Of a stretch of 64,000 nucleotides of DNA, positions 33,934 to 43,393 are shown in pieces. The DNA lies in NCBI GenBank assembly GCA_963812945.1, contig CAWEXD010000008.1, positions 3,658,001 through 3,722,000 on the forward strand, written 5' to 3'. Origin of the DNA: DASRDR01 sp963812945 [NCBI: uncultured Candidatus Rokubacteria bacterium]. GTDB taxonomy: Bacteria > Methylomirabilota > Methylomirabilia > Rokubacteriales. The number at the start of each line of letters is the position of its first letter. The first letter of the stretch is position 1. The notes beneath the pieces were generated by a model. The model worked only from the letters and a program-made list of their open reading frames with translations. It had not been told where the DNA came from and searched no databases. The position numbers were made by a program, and so were the translations under genes.

Positions 33934-35525
33934 GGCGTGGGACGCCTCCTCTGGCGGGGCGACGGCCGCTCCCGGAATTCGTCGCGGATTCCCATGGGGC
34001 CGGGGCGGAACAGCCGGGGATCCATCGGCCGGGGCGGCGCCGGCACCCGGACCGGGAAGCCGATGCGGCCGAGGACGTCCCGCTCGAGATCCACGCCGGG
34101 CGCCACCTCGACGATCTCGATGCCCTCGGATCCGAGCCGGAACACCGCGCGGTCGGTCACGTACATGACCTCCTGGCCTCGCGCCCGCGCGTAGCGGCCG
34201 CTGAAGGTGACCTGCTGCACGGCCGGGACCCACTTGGGCGTCCGGCCCTCCCGGGCCAGGCGGACTGCGCCCACTCCGTCCGGCTCGAGCTCGAGTCCGC
34301 CGGCGGTGAGGGTGCCGGAGAACACGACCTTCCGCGCCCCCTGGCTGATGTTCACGAAGCCGCCCGGCCCGTTGACGACGCGGCCGAAGCGGCTCACGTT
34401 GACGTTCCCCTCGGCGTCGACCTCGGCGAACGAGAGGAACGCGATGTCGAGCCCGCCCCCGTCGTAGAAGTCGAACTGGTAGGGCTGGTCGATCATCGCG
34501 TCGTAGTTGTAGCCGGCGCCCGCGTCGTTGCCGCCCGCCGGCACGCCGCCCACGATACCCTGCTCCACCGTCAGCGTGACGTCCTGATGGATGCCCTCCT
34601 CGGCCGCCACTGGGGCGATCCCGTTCGAGACGCCGAAGCCGAGGTTGACGACGGCGCCGGGGAAGAGCTCGAGCGCCGCCCGCCGCGCGATGACCTTGCG
34701 GATGTCGAGCGGGAGCCGCGGGAGCGCCGCGTCCGGCCGCCGGGCGGCGCCGGCATAGGCCGGGTCGTACCGGGTGACGTAGGTCTGCCACGCGTCGGGC
34801 ACGACGACCAAGTAGTCCACCAGCACGCCCGGGACCTTCACCTGCTTGCCGGGAAGGGTCCCGGCGGCGACGACGCGCGCCACCTGGCAGACCACGGTCG
34901 CGCCGCGGTTACGCGCGGCCTGGGCGATCGAGAGCTGCTCGCCGAAGTACGGCTCGTCCTCCATCGTGACGTTGCCACGCTCGTCGGCCGTCGTGCCGCG
35001 GATGACCGCCAGGTCCAGCGGCTGGGCGCGGTAGAAGAGGTACTCCTCGCCGTGGAGCGTCAGGAGCTCGACCAGATCCTCGGTCGCCCGGGGGCTCTGC
35101 TTGCCGCCGCCCCAGCGCGGGTCGACGAAGGTGTGGAGCCCGGTCCGCGTCAGGAGCCCGGGACGGCCGGCGGCCATGTCCCGGCAGAGCTGCGAGAGCA
35201 CGCCCTGGGGCAAGGTGTAGGCCTCGATCTCGTTGGCCGCCGCCATCGCGCCGATCGCGGGGCAGTTGTTGAAGCCGGCGGACACCACGCGCCGGACGAG
35301 ACCCAGCTGGGCGAGGCGGCCGAAGCCGGTGGTCTTCCAGTCGCCGATCGCGACCACGCTCATGAGCGACAGATCGCGCGGGTGGCCCGTCGCGCGGAAT
35401 CGCTCGGCCAGGGCGTCGATCCACGCTTCGGGCACCGCGTGGCCGCCGCCGGATCCGCCGATCAGGACGCGGTCGCCGTCGCGCACCAGGGCGACGCTCG
35501 CTTCGAGGTCGAGGATCTCAGCCAC
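33930..35525 (-). CDS. Acyl-CoA:acetate/3-ketoacid CoA-transferase (fused alpha-beta, YdiF-like)
   Basis: A 531-residue class I CoA-transferase with both halves in one chain. The N-half shows VLIGGSGGGHAVPEAWIDAL, and the C-half VEQGIVGGVPAGGNDAG with the candidate catalytic glutamate. GPGGFVNISQGARKVVFSGT is also typical. It moves CoA from acetyl-CoA or succinyl-CoA to a free acid. It starts with GTG. Paired with the enoyl-CoA hydratase, it may activate and degrade a short organic acid. Confidence 0.9.
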   Translation of the reverse strand: MAEILDLEASVALVRDGDRVLIGGSGGGHAVPEAWIDALAERFRATGHPRDLSLMSVVAIGDWKTTGFGRLAQLGLVRRVVSAGFNNCPAIGAMAAANEIEAYTLPQGVLSQLCRDMAAGRPGLLTRTGLHTFVDPRWGGGKQSPRATEDLVELLTLHGEEYLFYRAQPLDLAVIRGTTADERGNVTMEDEPYFGEQLSIAQAARNRGATVVCQVARVVAAGTLPGKQVKVPGVLVDYLVVVPDAWQTYVTRYDPAYAGAARRPDAALPRLPLDIRKVIARRAALELFPGAVVNLGFGVSNGIAPVAAEEGIHQDVTLTVEQGIVGGVPAGGNDAGAGYNYDAMIDQPYQFDFYDGGGLDIAFLSFAEVDAEGNVNVSRFGRVVNGPGGFVNISQGARKVVFSGTLTAGGLELEPDGVGAVRLAREGRTPKWVPAVQQVTFSGRYARARGQEVMYVTDRAVFRLGSEGIEIVEVAPGVDLERDVLGRIGFPVRVPAPPRPMDPRLFRPGPMGIRDEFRERPSPRQRRRPTP

Positions 35526-35575
35526 GGCTCAGGACACTAGGCCAGAAGGCGGGACGGCGCAATCGGAGCGGGGCC

Positions 35576-36667
35576 TCAGCCGGATCGGGCTCTCTTCCTG
35601 CGCCTGCTTTCCCGCGAGGAACCTGTCCCCAGCCAGCCGAGCCGCCAGAACACTCCCACGAGCCCCAGCCCGAGCGCGGCCATCACCCCCAGCACACCGA
35701 AGTACCCGAGCTCCCACTTGAGCTCCGGCATGTTCTCGAAGTTCATGCCGTAGATGCCGGCCACCAGGGTTAGCGGCAGCATGATGCTGGACACCACGGT
35801 CAGCACCCGCGCGATCTCGCTCGTCCGGTTGGCAGCCGCCGCCTGGACGCCGCCCAGGATCCCGTCGAGAAGGTCGCGGGACGAGTCGACCGCCTCGCGG
35901 ATCGCCAGCGCGTTCCGGAGCATCTCGAGGAACGCGTTCCGGCCGTCGTCGCTCACGAAGCGGCTGCGCTTCGTGCCGAGGAGCATCAGCACGATGTGGA
36001 GACTCGCCGCCAGCTTCTTCAGCGTGAGGATGTTCCGGGAGGCGACCGTCACGCTCGCGGGAACGCGGCCCGTGCCACTCGCGGCCAGCTCCGCCTCGAG
36101 GAGATCGAGGTAGTTGTCGTTGGCGAGGTTGAGGTGCGCGTAGTCGTAGAGGCAGCTCTGCAGGAACAGGAACGCGATGAAGCCGGGCGTCCGCCCGGCC
36201 AGCTGGAAGCTATCGACGCAGGTCTGCTTGATCTGGTCCACCGCGTCGAGTGGGCGCCGATGATAGGTGATCACGTAGTCGGTGCCGAGGACCAGGATCA
36301 TCCGCGCAAACTCGATCTCCGCGATCGTCTGGGCGGTGTCGAGGTGACTCTCGGGCTCGTAGATCGGGTAGAGGTAGAACGCGAGGCAGTCCGACCGCTC
36401 CGCGATCCGCGGCAGCACCTCCGGCCGGTCGAAGTGCGAGACGAGCACGAGGTCGATGTCCATGCGCCGGAGGACCTCGTTCATCGGGGCGATGTCCGGC
36501 GCCTGGATGTCGACCCAGGAGAACACGTCCGGGTCCTGGAGCTCGGCGTCGAACCCGCCCAGGTCGAAGGTCCGCACGGTGTGCTTCGCCGGGTCGAAGC
36601 TGACGCCGTGGAAGACGAGCCCCGGCGTGGCGGCGAGCGGCGCCTGCGAGTCCTTGAGGGTGGTCAT
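35576..36667 (-). CDS. CorA-family Mg2+/Co2+ transporter
   Basis: A 363-residue membrane channel. A long cytoplasmic alpha/beta and helical domain is followed by two C-terminal helices; the first ends with the selectivity motif YGMNFENMPEL. A charged Arg-rich tail follows the second helix. The ATG at 36667 gives a normal start; the frame is open further upstream without family features. It is a stand-alone gene. Confidence 0.92.
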   Translation of the reverse strand: MTTLKDSQAPLAATPGLVFHGVSFDPAKHTVRTFDLGGFDAELQDPDVFSWVDIQAPDIAPMNEVLRRMDIDLVLVSHFDRPEVLPRIAERSDCLAFYLYPIYEPESHLDTAQTIAEIEFARMILVLGTDYVITYHRRPLDAVDQIKQTCVDSFQLAGRTPGFIAFLFLQSCLYDYAHLNLANDNYLDLLEAELAASGTGRVPASVTVASRNILTLKKLAASLHIVLMLLGTKRSRFVSDDGRNAFLEMLRNALAIREAVDSSRDLLDGILGGVQAAAANRTSEIARVLTVVSSIMLPLTLVAGIYGMNFENMPELKWELGYFGVLGVMAALGLGLVGVFWRLGWLGTGSSRESRRRKRARSG

Positions 36668-36734
36668 GCGCGGGCCATTGTGCCACCGTCGGCGCGGCGA
36701 CGCCAAGCTTGGGCGGCGCCCGGCCGGGTGTGCC

Positions 36735-37907
36735 CTACGGAGCCACCGCCGCGCCCCACCGCTGTTGGAGCACCCGGAAGACCCGGAGTGCGGGCAGGGC
36801 CGACAGCCACAGGACCGTGGCCAGCCACAGGGCGGCCGCCCCGCCGCTCCGATCGACGAGGTAGCCGGCGACGACCGGGGCCAGGCCCATCCCCGCGTAG
36901 AAGAGCGTGTAGAACAGCCCGAACCCCGTGCTCCGGCTCCGCGCCGAGAGCGCCTCACCTGGCAGGGCCACCACGCCAGCGACGGGCGCGACCAGGAGGC
37001 CGACGAGCACGCTCCAGAGCGCGGCCGGGCCGCCGAGCGCGAAGGCGCCGCAGGCCAACCCGGGCCCCACCACGCCCACCACGATCACCGCATCACGCCG
37101 CCGGACTCGGTCCAGGAGCACGCCGCCGAGCGGCACGGTGAGGATCGAGAGGAAGGACGCCCAGCCGACGACGAGATTCGCGCCGGCGGGGCCGGCGCCG
37201 CGCTCCTGAAGGAGATTCGGCCCGAAGCTCAGGAACAGTATGAAGCCGGCGTTCAAGGTCGCCCACGCGAGGCCGGTCACCACCGTGAGCGCAGCCTCTC
37301 GCCCGGTGATCGTCCACCAGCGCCGCGCGGGCGCGCCGCGGTCGCGCGCCGCCGCCGGCTCCCGATGGTAGAAGAGCATCAGCCCGAACGCGAGCGCGGG
37401 CGCGAGCGCGGTGACGAGGATCGCCATGTGCCACGTCGTGGCGGCCGCCACGGTAGCGAGCGTGGCGAGGCCCAGCCAGATGCCGAGCGGCCAACCTATC
37501 AGCATGAGGCCGAGCGCCGTCGCGAGTTCCCGTCCCGCGAACCAGTCCGTAACGATCTTGGCGGACTGTATGCTGACCAGGACGGCGCCCGCGCCGCTCG
37601 CGAGCCGGCCCCCCGCGGACAGCGGCCAGGACTCCCCCGTCCCGACCGCCAGGCCGCCCAGCGTCATGAGCCCGAGACCCAGGAGAACGACCGCCCGATC
37701 GCCGAACCGCGTGCCCAGCATCCCGCCGGGCAGCGCGAGGAACACGCCGGGCAAAAGGTAGAACCCGATCAGCGTGCCGAGCTCCGCATAGCTCAAACTC
37801 AGATCGGCCACGAGGAACGGGCCGACCGCGGCGACCGACTGGAACTGGAAGCCCACGGCAGTCCGCGCCACCACGACGAGCGCGAGGACGACCCACCGGT
37901 TCCGCAT
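36735..37907 (-). CDS. Major facilitator superfamily transporter
   Basis: A 390-residue protein with about 12 transmembrane helices. It has the MFS loop between helices 2 and 3 (GGMLGTRFGDR), repeated in degenerate form after helix 8 (GGVLLDRVRRRDAV). The first half resembles nitrate/nitrite and cyanate-type porters (FFLLPGVFLALP-like start). Transport direction and substrate cannot be read from sequence. The neighbours CorA and the HNH-like fragment give no metabolic hint. Confidence 0.85.
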   Translation of the reverse strand: MRNRWVVLALVVVARTAVGFQFQSVAAVGPFLVADLSLSYAELGTLIGFYLLPGVFLALPGGMLGTRFGDRAVVLLGLGLMTLGGLAVGTGESWPLSAGGRLASGAGAVLVSIQSAKIVTDWFAGRELATALGLMLIGWPLGIWLGLATLATVAAATTWHMAILVTALAPALAFGLMLFYHREPAAARDRGAPARRWWTITGREAALTVVTGLAWATLNAGFILFLSFGPNLLQERGAGPAGANLVVGWASFLSILTVPLGGVLLDRVRRRDAVIVVGVVGPGLACGAFALGGPAALWSVLVGLLVAPVAGVVALPGEALSARSRSTGFGLFYTLFYAGMGLAPVVAGYLVDRSGGAAALWLATVLWLSALPALRVFRVLQQRWGAAVAP

Positions 37908-37955
37908 GATCGAGCGCCATCATGCACCAGGATCCGCCGGGGGGCACCGGCCAGG

Positions 37956-38126
37956 TTAGCCGGCCTTCCGGAACAGCTCGTAGCGCTCCGCGAGGAACTC
38001 CGGATTGGGTCGCGAAGCCGGGCGGCGAGGCACACTGATCGTCGCGCCCTGGAACCGAAGCAGCCCGTGCTGGAGCGTGGGTCCGTCGCTCTCACGCAGG
38101 ATGTCGACTCGGAGCTCGACCCTCAC
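37956..38126 (-). pseudogene. Possible remnant of the C-terminus of an HNH-type endonuclease
   Basis: A 56-residue frame reading VELRVDILRESDGPTLQHGL, then VPRRPASRPNPEFLAERYELFRKAG. This pattern is like the extreme C-terminus of bacterial HNH endonucleases (DGPxLxHGL, then a Pro/Arg-rich segment and ERYxxF). The catalytic part is missing: a TGA stands 11 codons upstream and no earlier fragment is visible. There is no ribosome site at the GTG. It is the only coding-like signal in the 355-bp gap 37908-38263; the rest shows nothing I can assign except a purine-rich ribosome site for the next gene. Confidence 0.4.
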
Positions 38127-38263
38127 GAAACACGGCGACGACGCACCTCGGCCCGTTATTCACGCCCGCCGCGGGCGCCGGGCGGTGCGGCGGGGCGTCC
38201 GGGAGCTGAATAGCCCCGGCGAAGGGGGCATCCAATCGGGCAAGAACCAAAGGAGGCCAGACC

Positions 38264-38719
38264 ATGAAGAAGCTCCTGGTTGCCGCTCTGATCGTGCCGA
38301 TGGCGCTACTCGGGGCCGCCCGGCCTGCCAAGGCGGGCAGCAAGGCGGGGGCGATCCTGACCGGGGTGGCCGTCGGCATCGGCGCCGTGCTCATCCTCGA
38401 TGCCATCACGTCGCCACCGGTGGTCGCGGCACCTCCGGTCGTCTACCAGCCGGCACCGGTCGTCGTTGCGCCGCCGCCGGTGGTCTACGCGCCACCGCCC
38501 ATCGTCTACGTCCCACCGCCGGTCGTCTACGCGCCGCCCGTGGTCGTCCACCAGCCGGTGCCGGTCTTCGTGGCTCCTCCCCCGCGGGTCGTCTATCGGC
38601 CCGTGCCGGTGATCGTCCATGCCCCCCGACACGGTGCGCACCCGCCGCATAGGAAGCATCACCATGGCGATCACGGCCGGCGGCACTGGAGAGAGGCCTA
38701 CTGGCGCAACGACCACTAA
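38264..38719 (+). CDS. Secreted Pro/Val-Tyr repeat protein with His-rich C-terminus
   Basis: A 151-residue protein with a clear signal peptide (residues 1-24), a short Gly/Ala/Ile hydrophobic stretch (27-48), then about ten repeats of a PPxVVYxPxPVV type and a basic, His-rich tail (positions ~119-145). AAAGGAGG precedes the ATG. Such repeats suggest an extended polyproline-like envelope protein; the His cluster could bind metal. No enzyme domain is visible. Confidence 0.8.
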   Translation: MKKLLVAALIVPMALLGAARPAKAGSKAGAILTGVAVGIGAVLILDAITSPPVVAAPPVVYQPAPVVVAPPPVVYAPPPIVYVPPPVVYAPPVVVHQPVPVFVAPPPRVVYRPVPVIVHAPRHGAHPPHRKHHHGDHGRRHWREAYWRNDH

Positions 38720-38828
38720 TTCCGGGACCGATCTCTCCGAGACTTTTCCAACGGGCGGCCCGCAGCCACCCGTTGCCCGTTCCACCCGCCGCGTGCCGTC
38801 CGCCGTACACTGGTGCGCGGGAGCCGGC

Positions 38829-41800
38829 ATGCCTCCGACGGACGACCCGACCGCTCACGAGCGCCTCGCCCACCGCGCCGTCGAGCTGGCCCGGGCGCTC
38901 CTCGCCGAGGCGCGGGCCCAGCAGACGCCGGAGGAGCACGCCCAGGCCAAGAAGCTCGCCCGCATGATGGCCGATCCGCACGGCAAGGAGCTGACCATCG
39001 CCCTCGCGGACCAGGCCTTCCGGAGCCACCGCCCCGAGCGCATCGCCGACCAGCTCGCCTACCTCCTCGAGCGGTACGGGGTCCCCCAGTACATGGACTG
39101 GTGGGAGCGCGTCGCGCTCCAGCTGGGCGGCGCGATGGCGCACTATCTGCCGAGCCTCGTGGTGCCGCCCATCGTGAGCCGCCTACGCCACGAGACGCAG
39201 AACGTCATCCTGCCCGGCGAGGAGGAAGACCTCCACCGCTACCTCGCGGAGCGGCGCCGGGCGGGGCTCCGCCTGAACCTCAACCAGCTCGGCGAGGCGA
39301 TCCTCGGCGAGACCGAGGCGGCGCGCCGGCTGGACGCCTACCTCGCGCTCCTCGCGCGCGACGACGTCGAGTACATCTCGGTGAAGGTCTCGTCCGTCTT
39401 CAGCCAGATCGAGCTGGTCGCCTTCCGCGCCACCGTCGAACGCATCGCGGAGCGGCTCCGCACGCTCTACCGCACCGCCGCCCGTCATCACTATCGCCAC
39501 CCCGACGGGCGGGTCACGCCGAAGTTCATCAACCTCGACATGGAGGAATACCGCGACCTCGACCTCACGGTCACCGCGTTCCAAGCGGTGCTGGACGAGC
39601 CGGAGTTCCTGGACCTCCACGCGGGAATCGTGCTCCAGGCCTATCTGCCCGACTCTCACCGCGTGCAGCGCGCCCTCACCGGGTGGGCGATCGCACGTCA
39701 GCGCCGCGGCGGGGCGCCGATCAAGCTGCGCATCGTCAAGGGCGCGAACCTGGCGATGGAGCGCATCGAGGCGGCGGCGCACGGCTGGCCCCAGGCGCCC
39801 TACCCGACCAAGGTCGAGGTCGACGCCAACTACAAGCGGATGCTCGCGTACGGCTGCCGGCCGGAGCACGCGGCGGCCGTGCACCTCGGCGTCGCCAGCC
39901 ACAACCTCTTCGACATCGCCTACGGCCTGGTCCTCCGCGAGGCGCACGGGGTCGCGCCGTGGGTCGAGTTCGAGATGCTCGAGGGCATGGCCAACCACCA
40001 GGCGCGGGTGGTGCAGACGCGCGCGGGGGGGCTCCTGCTCTACGCGCCCGTGGTCCGGGCGGAGGACTTCCACAGCGCCATCGCCTACCTGGTCCGCCGG
40101 CTCGACGAGAACACGGCGCCCGAGAACTTCCTGCGCCATGTCTTCGACCTCGAGCCTGGCTCGCCGGAGTGGATCGCCGAGCGCGACCGCTTCCTTGCGG
40201 CGTTCGACCTCGGGGTCGGGCTCCCGGACACCCCCCGCCGCACGCAGGACCGCGGGGCCGAGGGGCGGGCCGAGCAGGTCCCCGCGCCAGCCGACGCGCC
40301 CTTCGCGAACGATCCCGACACCGACTGGACCCTTGCCGCGAACCGCGGGTGGATCGACGGCATCGTGGCGGGCTGGCGGGCGCGCCCGCCGGAGGTCGTC
40401 CCGATCCAGGTCGGCGGAGAGGCGGGCGCCGGCGTCCGCGAGGCGCTCGGCCGCGATCCCTCGCGCCCCGGCCACGTCGCGTACCGCCACGCCCTGGGCG
40501 GCCCGGCCGACGTCGACCGGGCGCTGCACCTCGCCCAAGCCGCGCAGCGGCCGTGGGCCGCCCGGCCGGCGGCGGAGCGCGAGACGCTGCTCCAAGCGTG
40601 CGCGGCCGAGCTCGGCCGGCGGCGCGGCGACCTGATCGGCACGATGATCGTGGACGGGGCGAAGACGGTGCCCGAGGCCGACGCCGAGGTCTCGGAGGCG
40701 GTCGACTTCGCGCGCTACTACGCGCGCGCGTGGCGCGAGAGCGCCGGCGACGTCGACGACTGCCACCCGGAGCCGCTCGGCGTGGTGGTCGTGACGCCGC
40801 CCTGGAACTTCCCGCTGTCCATCCCCGCAGGCGGCGTGCTCGCCGCGCTCGCGGCCGGGAACGCGGTCATCCTCAAGCCGGCGCCGGAGGCCGTCCTGGT
40901 GGCCGCCTCGCTGGCGCGGTGCCTCTGGGAGGCGGGCATCCCCCGGGACGTGCTGCAGTTCCTGCCCGTCCCCGACGACGAGACCGGGAAGCGCCTGGTG
41001 ACCGATGCCCGCGTCGGCGCGGTCATCCTCACCGGATCGGTCGAGACCGCCCGGCTCTTCCTCGGGTGGCGCCCCGACCTCCCCTTGTTCGCGGAGACGA
41101 GCGGGAAGAACGCGATCATCGTCACCGCGCTCGCGGACCGGGACCAGGCCATCCGCGATCTCGTCCGGTCCGCCTTCGGTCACAACGGCCAGAAGTGCTC
41201 GGCGGCGAGCCTGGCGGTCTGCGAGGCCGAGGTGTACGACGACCCGGATTTCCGGCGCCAGCTGCGCGACGCGGCGGCGAGCCTCGCCGTGGGCAGCGCG
41301 TGGGAGCTGTCGAGTCGCGTCACCCCGCTGACCCAGCCGCCGGGCCCCGCGCTCCGGCGTGCGCTCACGGTCCTCGACGAGGGTGAGGAGTGGCTCCTCG
41401 AGCCGCGCCCGGCGGCGGACAACCCTCAGCTCTGGTCGCCCGGGATCAAGCTCGGCGTGCGCCCCGGCTCGTTCTTCCACCGCACGGAGTGCTTCGGCCC
41501 GGTGCTGGGCCTCATGCGCGCCGAGGACCTCGACCAGGCCATCGCGCTCGTCAACGCCACGCCGTTCGGACTGACGAGCGGCATCGAAACCCTCGACGAT
41601 CGCGAGATCCTTCGCTGGGTCGACCGACTCGAGGCCGGCAACCTCTACGTGAACCGACCGATCACGGGTGCCATCGTCGGCCGTCAGCCTTTCGGCGGCT
41701 GGAAGGCGTCCTCGGTCGGGCCGGGGGCGAAGGCCGGCGGCCCCAACTACGTCCTCCAGCTCGCACGCTGGCGCCACGTCTCCCCGCCCGACGAGGACGG

Positions 41801-42386
41801 CGAGCCCTTGCCGGAGGCCCTGGCCGCGCGGCTCGCCCGCTGCCTGACCGGGCTCGCGACCGAGGAGCGCGCATGGCTCGAGGCGAGCGCGGCGAGCTAC
41901 GCGCGCGCCTGGCGCCGTCACTTCGCCCAGGAGCACGACCCTAGCGCGATTCTCGGGGAGCGGAACGTGTTCCGCTACCGGCCCTGCCGGCGGGTGATCG
42001 TGCGGGCGACCGCCCGGGACGCGATGGCGCTGGCCCAGGTGACGCTCGCGGCCGGCGCGGCGGGGGTGCCGCTGACGGTCAGCCTGTCGCCCGATTCGCC
42101 CCCCGCCGCTTGGCTCGCCGCCTGCGAGGGCGTGGAGGTCCTCGTCGAGGCGGAGGCCGGGTTCGCGGAGCGCCTGGCCCACCCGGGCGACGCGGAGCGC
42201 GTGCGGGCCTGGCGGCCGATCTCGACCGCCGCCCGCGCCGCCGCCAACGGGGTCGGTCTCTCGGTCCTCGACGCCCCGGTCCTCGCGAACGGACGCCTGG
42301 AGCTCCGCTGGTACGTGCGCGAGCAGGCGGTCTCGCGCGTGGTGCATCGCTACGGCAGCGTCGCGGAGCCCGCAGCCGCCGAATGA
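38829..42386 (+). CDS. putA: Bifunctional proline dehydrogenase / L-glutamate gamma-semialdehyde dehydrogenase
   Basis: An 1185-residue PutA that oxidises proline to glutamate in two steps. The FAD-dependent PRODH barrel (about 60-470) shows LNLNQLGEAILGE, VSSVFSQIEL and IVKGANLAMER. The ALDH domain (about 500-1000) has Glu756 (ETSGKNAI) and catalytic Cys790 (HNGQKCSAASL). The N-terminal ribbon-helix-helix of enterobacterial PutA is absent, so it is not its own repressor. About 180 C-terminal residues extend beyond the ALDH core, as in longer PutA types with a tunnel-covering domain. The ATG at 38829 is chosen from the conserved start. Confidence 0.95.
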   Translation: MPPTDDPTAHERLAHRAVELARALLAEARAQQTPEEHAQAKKLARMMADPHGKELTIALADQAFRSHRPERIADQLAYLLERYGVPQYMDWWERVALQLGGAMAHYLPSLVVPPIVSRLRHETQNVILPGEEEDLHRYLAERRRAGLRLNLNQLGEAILGETEAARRLDAYLALLARDDVEYISVKVSSVFSQIELVAFRATVERIAERLRTLYRTAARHHYRHPDGRVTPKFINLDMEEYRDLDLTVTAFQAVLDEPEFLDLHAGIVLQAYLPDSHRVQRALTGWAIARQRRGGAPIKLRIVKGANLAMERIEAAAHGWPQAPYPTKVEVDANYKRMLAYGCRPEHAAAVHLGVASHNLFDIAYGLVLREAHGVAPWVEFEMLEGMANHQARVVQTRAGGLLLYAPVVRAEDFHSAIAYLVRRLDENTAPENFLRHVFDLEPGSPEWIAERDRFLAAFDLGVGLPDTPRRTQDRGAEGRAEQVPAPADAPFANDPDTDWTLAANRGWIDGIVAGWRARPPEVVPIQVGGEAGAGVREALGRDPSRPGHVAYRHALGGPADVDRALHLAQAAQRPWAARPAAERETLLQACAAELGRRRGDLIGTMIVDGAKTVPEADAEVSEAVDFARYYARAWRESAGDVDDCHPEPLGVVVVTPPWNFPLSIPAGGVLAALAAGNAVILKPAPEAVLVAASLARCLWEAGIPRDVLQFLPVPDDETGKRLVTDARVGAVILTGSVETARLFLGWRPDLPLFAETSGKNAIIVTALADRDQAIRDLVRSAFGHNGQKCSAASLAVCEAEVYDDPDFRRQLRDAAASLAVGSAWELSSRVTPLTQPPGPALRRALTVLDEGEEWLLEPRPAADNPQLWSPGIKLGVRPGSFFHRTECFGPVLGLMRAEDLDQAIALVNATPFGLTSGIETLDDREILRWVDRLEAGNLYVNRPITGAIVGRQPFGGWKASSVGPGAKAGGPNYVLQLARWRHVSPPDEDGEPLPEALAARLARCLTGLATEERAWLEASAASYARAWRRHFAQEHDPSAILGERNVFRYRPCRRVIVRATARDAMALAQVTLAAGAAGVPLTVSLSPDSPPAAWLAACEGVEVLVEAEAGFAERLAHPGDAERVRAWRPISTAARAAANGVGLSVLDAPVLANGRLELRWYVREQAVSRVVHRYGSVAEPAAAE

Positions 42387-42436
42387 GGTCGCATCGCCCC
42401 GGCCGAGCGCGACGCGTGGACGAGTCGAGTCGCCGG

Positions 42437-43378
42437 TCAGGCCGCCCGCCGGTGGAAGGCGGGCACGACGTCGGTCGCGAGCGCGGCGAGCTGGTCGAGC
42501 ATCCGGTCGGGCGGGCACATCGGCCGCAGGATGAACTTGGAGGCGCCGCCGGCGACGTATTCCTCCAGCCGCTCGCGCACGAGGTCGGGCGGGCCGAACG
42601 CCGTGCAGCGCGCGAGGGTGGCGTCGTCGACGCGCCCGCGCGGGATGAAGGGGTCCGCCAGCGCGCGGGCCGCGGCCGGATCGGGGTCGAGGCAGTAGTA
42701 GAAGAGCGCGCCGAAGTGGTCGGCGGGCACCTCGCGGCCGGCCTCGGCGGCGAACGCCCGGGTCTTCTCCGCGCCGACGCGGAGCTGCTCGGGCGTGATG
42801 AAGGACGGGATCCACCCGTCGCCGAGGCGGCCCGCCCGCCGCATGGCCGCCTCGCTGTTGCCGCCGATCCAGAGCGGCATCGGCTGCTGGACGGGCTTCG
42901 GCAGGACGGTGATGCGGTCGAGGCGCCAGAAGTCCCCCGCGAACGTGACCTCGTCCTCGCTCCAGCAGCGCCGCATGACGAGGATCGCCTCGTCCGTCCG
43001 CCGCCCACGCTCCCGGAAGGGCACGCCGGCCGCCTCGAACTCCCGCGGCTGATCGGCGCCGATGCCGACGGCCGGCAGCATGCGCCCGTTCGAAAGGTAG
43101 TCGATCATCGCGATCTCGCGGGCGGCCATGACCGGCGTCCGGAACGGGGTGATGAAGACGCTCGGCCCGAACTTGAGCCGCGTGGTGCGCGCGGCGACGG
43201 CCGCCATCGCGGTCATGGGCTCGGGCACCGGCAGCGGCGAGGACAGCCGCTCGGAGAACCAGACGGAGTCGATCTCGCTCTTCTCGCAGAGCTCCACGAA
43301 GCGCCAGAAGAAATCACGCCCGCCCGGGCCGGGCGGCCACGGCCCCGGCATCACGCCGATGCGGTACTTGATGCGCAC
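42437..43378 (-). CDS. LLM-class flavin-dependent oxidoreductase
   Basis: A 313-residue luciferase-like TIM barrel. Typical segments are WFSERLSSPLPVPEPMTAMA, FGPSVFITPFRTPVMAAREI, the glycine-rich VGIGADQPREFEAAG, and MPLWIGGNSEAAMRRAGRLGDGWIP. F420 or FMN use cannot be distinguished by eye, although the sequence resembles F420-dependent groups. The substrate is unknown. It is 15 bp upstream of the amidohydrolase gene in the same direction. Confidence 0.88.
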   Translation of the reverse strand: MRIKYRIGVMPGPWPPGPGGRDFFWRFVELCEKSEIDSVWFSERLSSPLPVPEPMTAMAAVAARTTRLKFGPSVFITPFRTPVMAAREIAMIDYLSNGRMLPAVGIGADQPREFEAAGVPFRERGRRTDEAILVMRRCWSEDEVTFAGDFWRLDRITVLPKPVQQPMPLWIGGNSEAAMRRAGRLGDGWIPSFITPEQLRVGAEKTRAFAAEAGREVPADHFGALFYYCLDPDPAAARALADPFIPRGRVDDATLARCTAFGPPDLVRERLEEYVAGGASKFILRPMCPPDRMLDQLAALATDVVPAFHRRAA

Positions 43379-43393
43379 GCCGGCCTGCGTCCC

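Noticed and set aside
39183-42815. A 1210-codon open frame on the minus strand
   Set aside because: It is the antisense shadow of putA: composition is Arg/His/Leu-rich, no family motif is seen, and the plus strand has complete catalytic motifs for both PutA domains.
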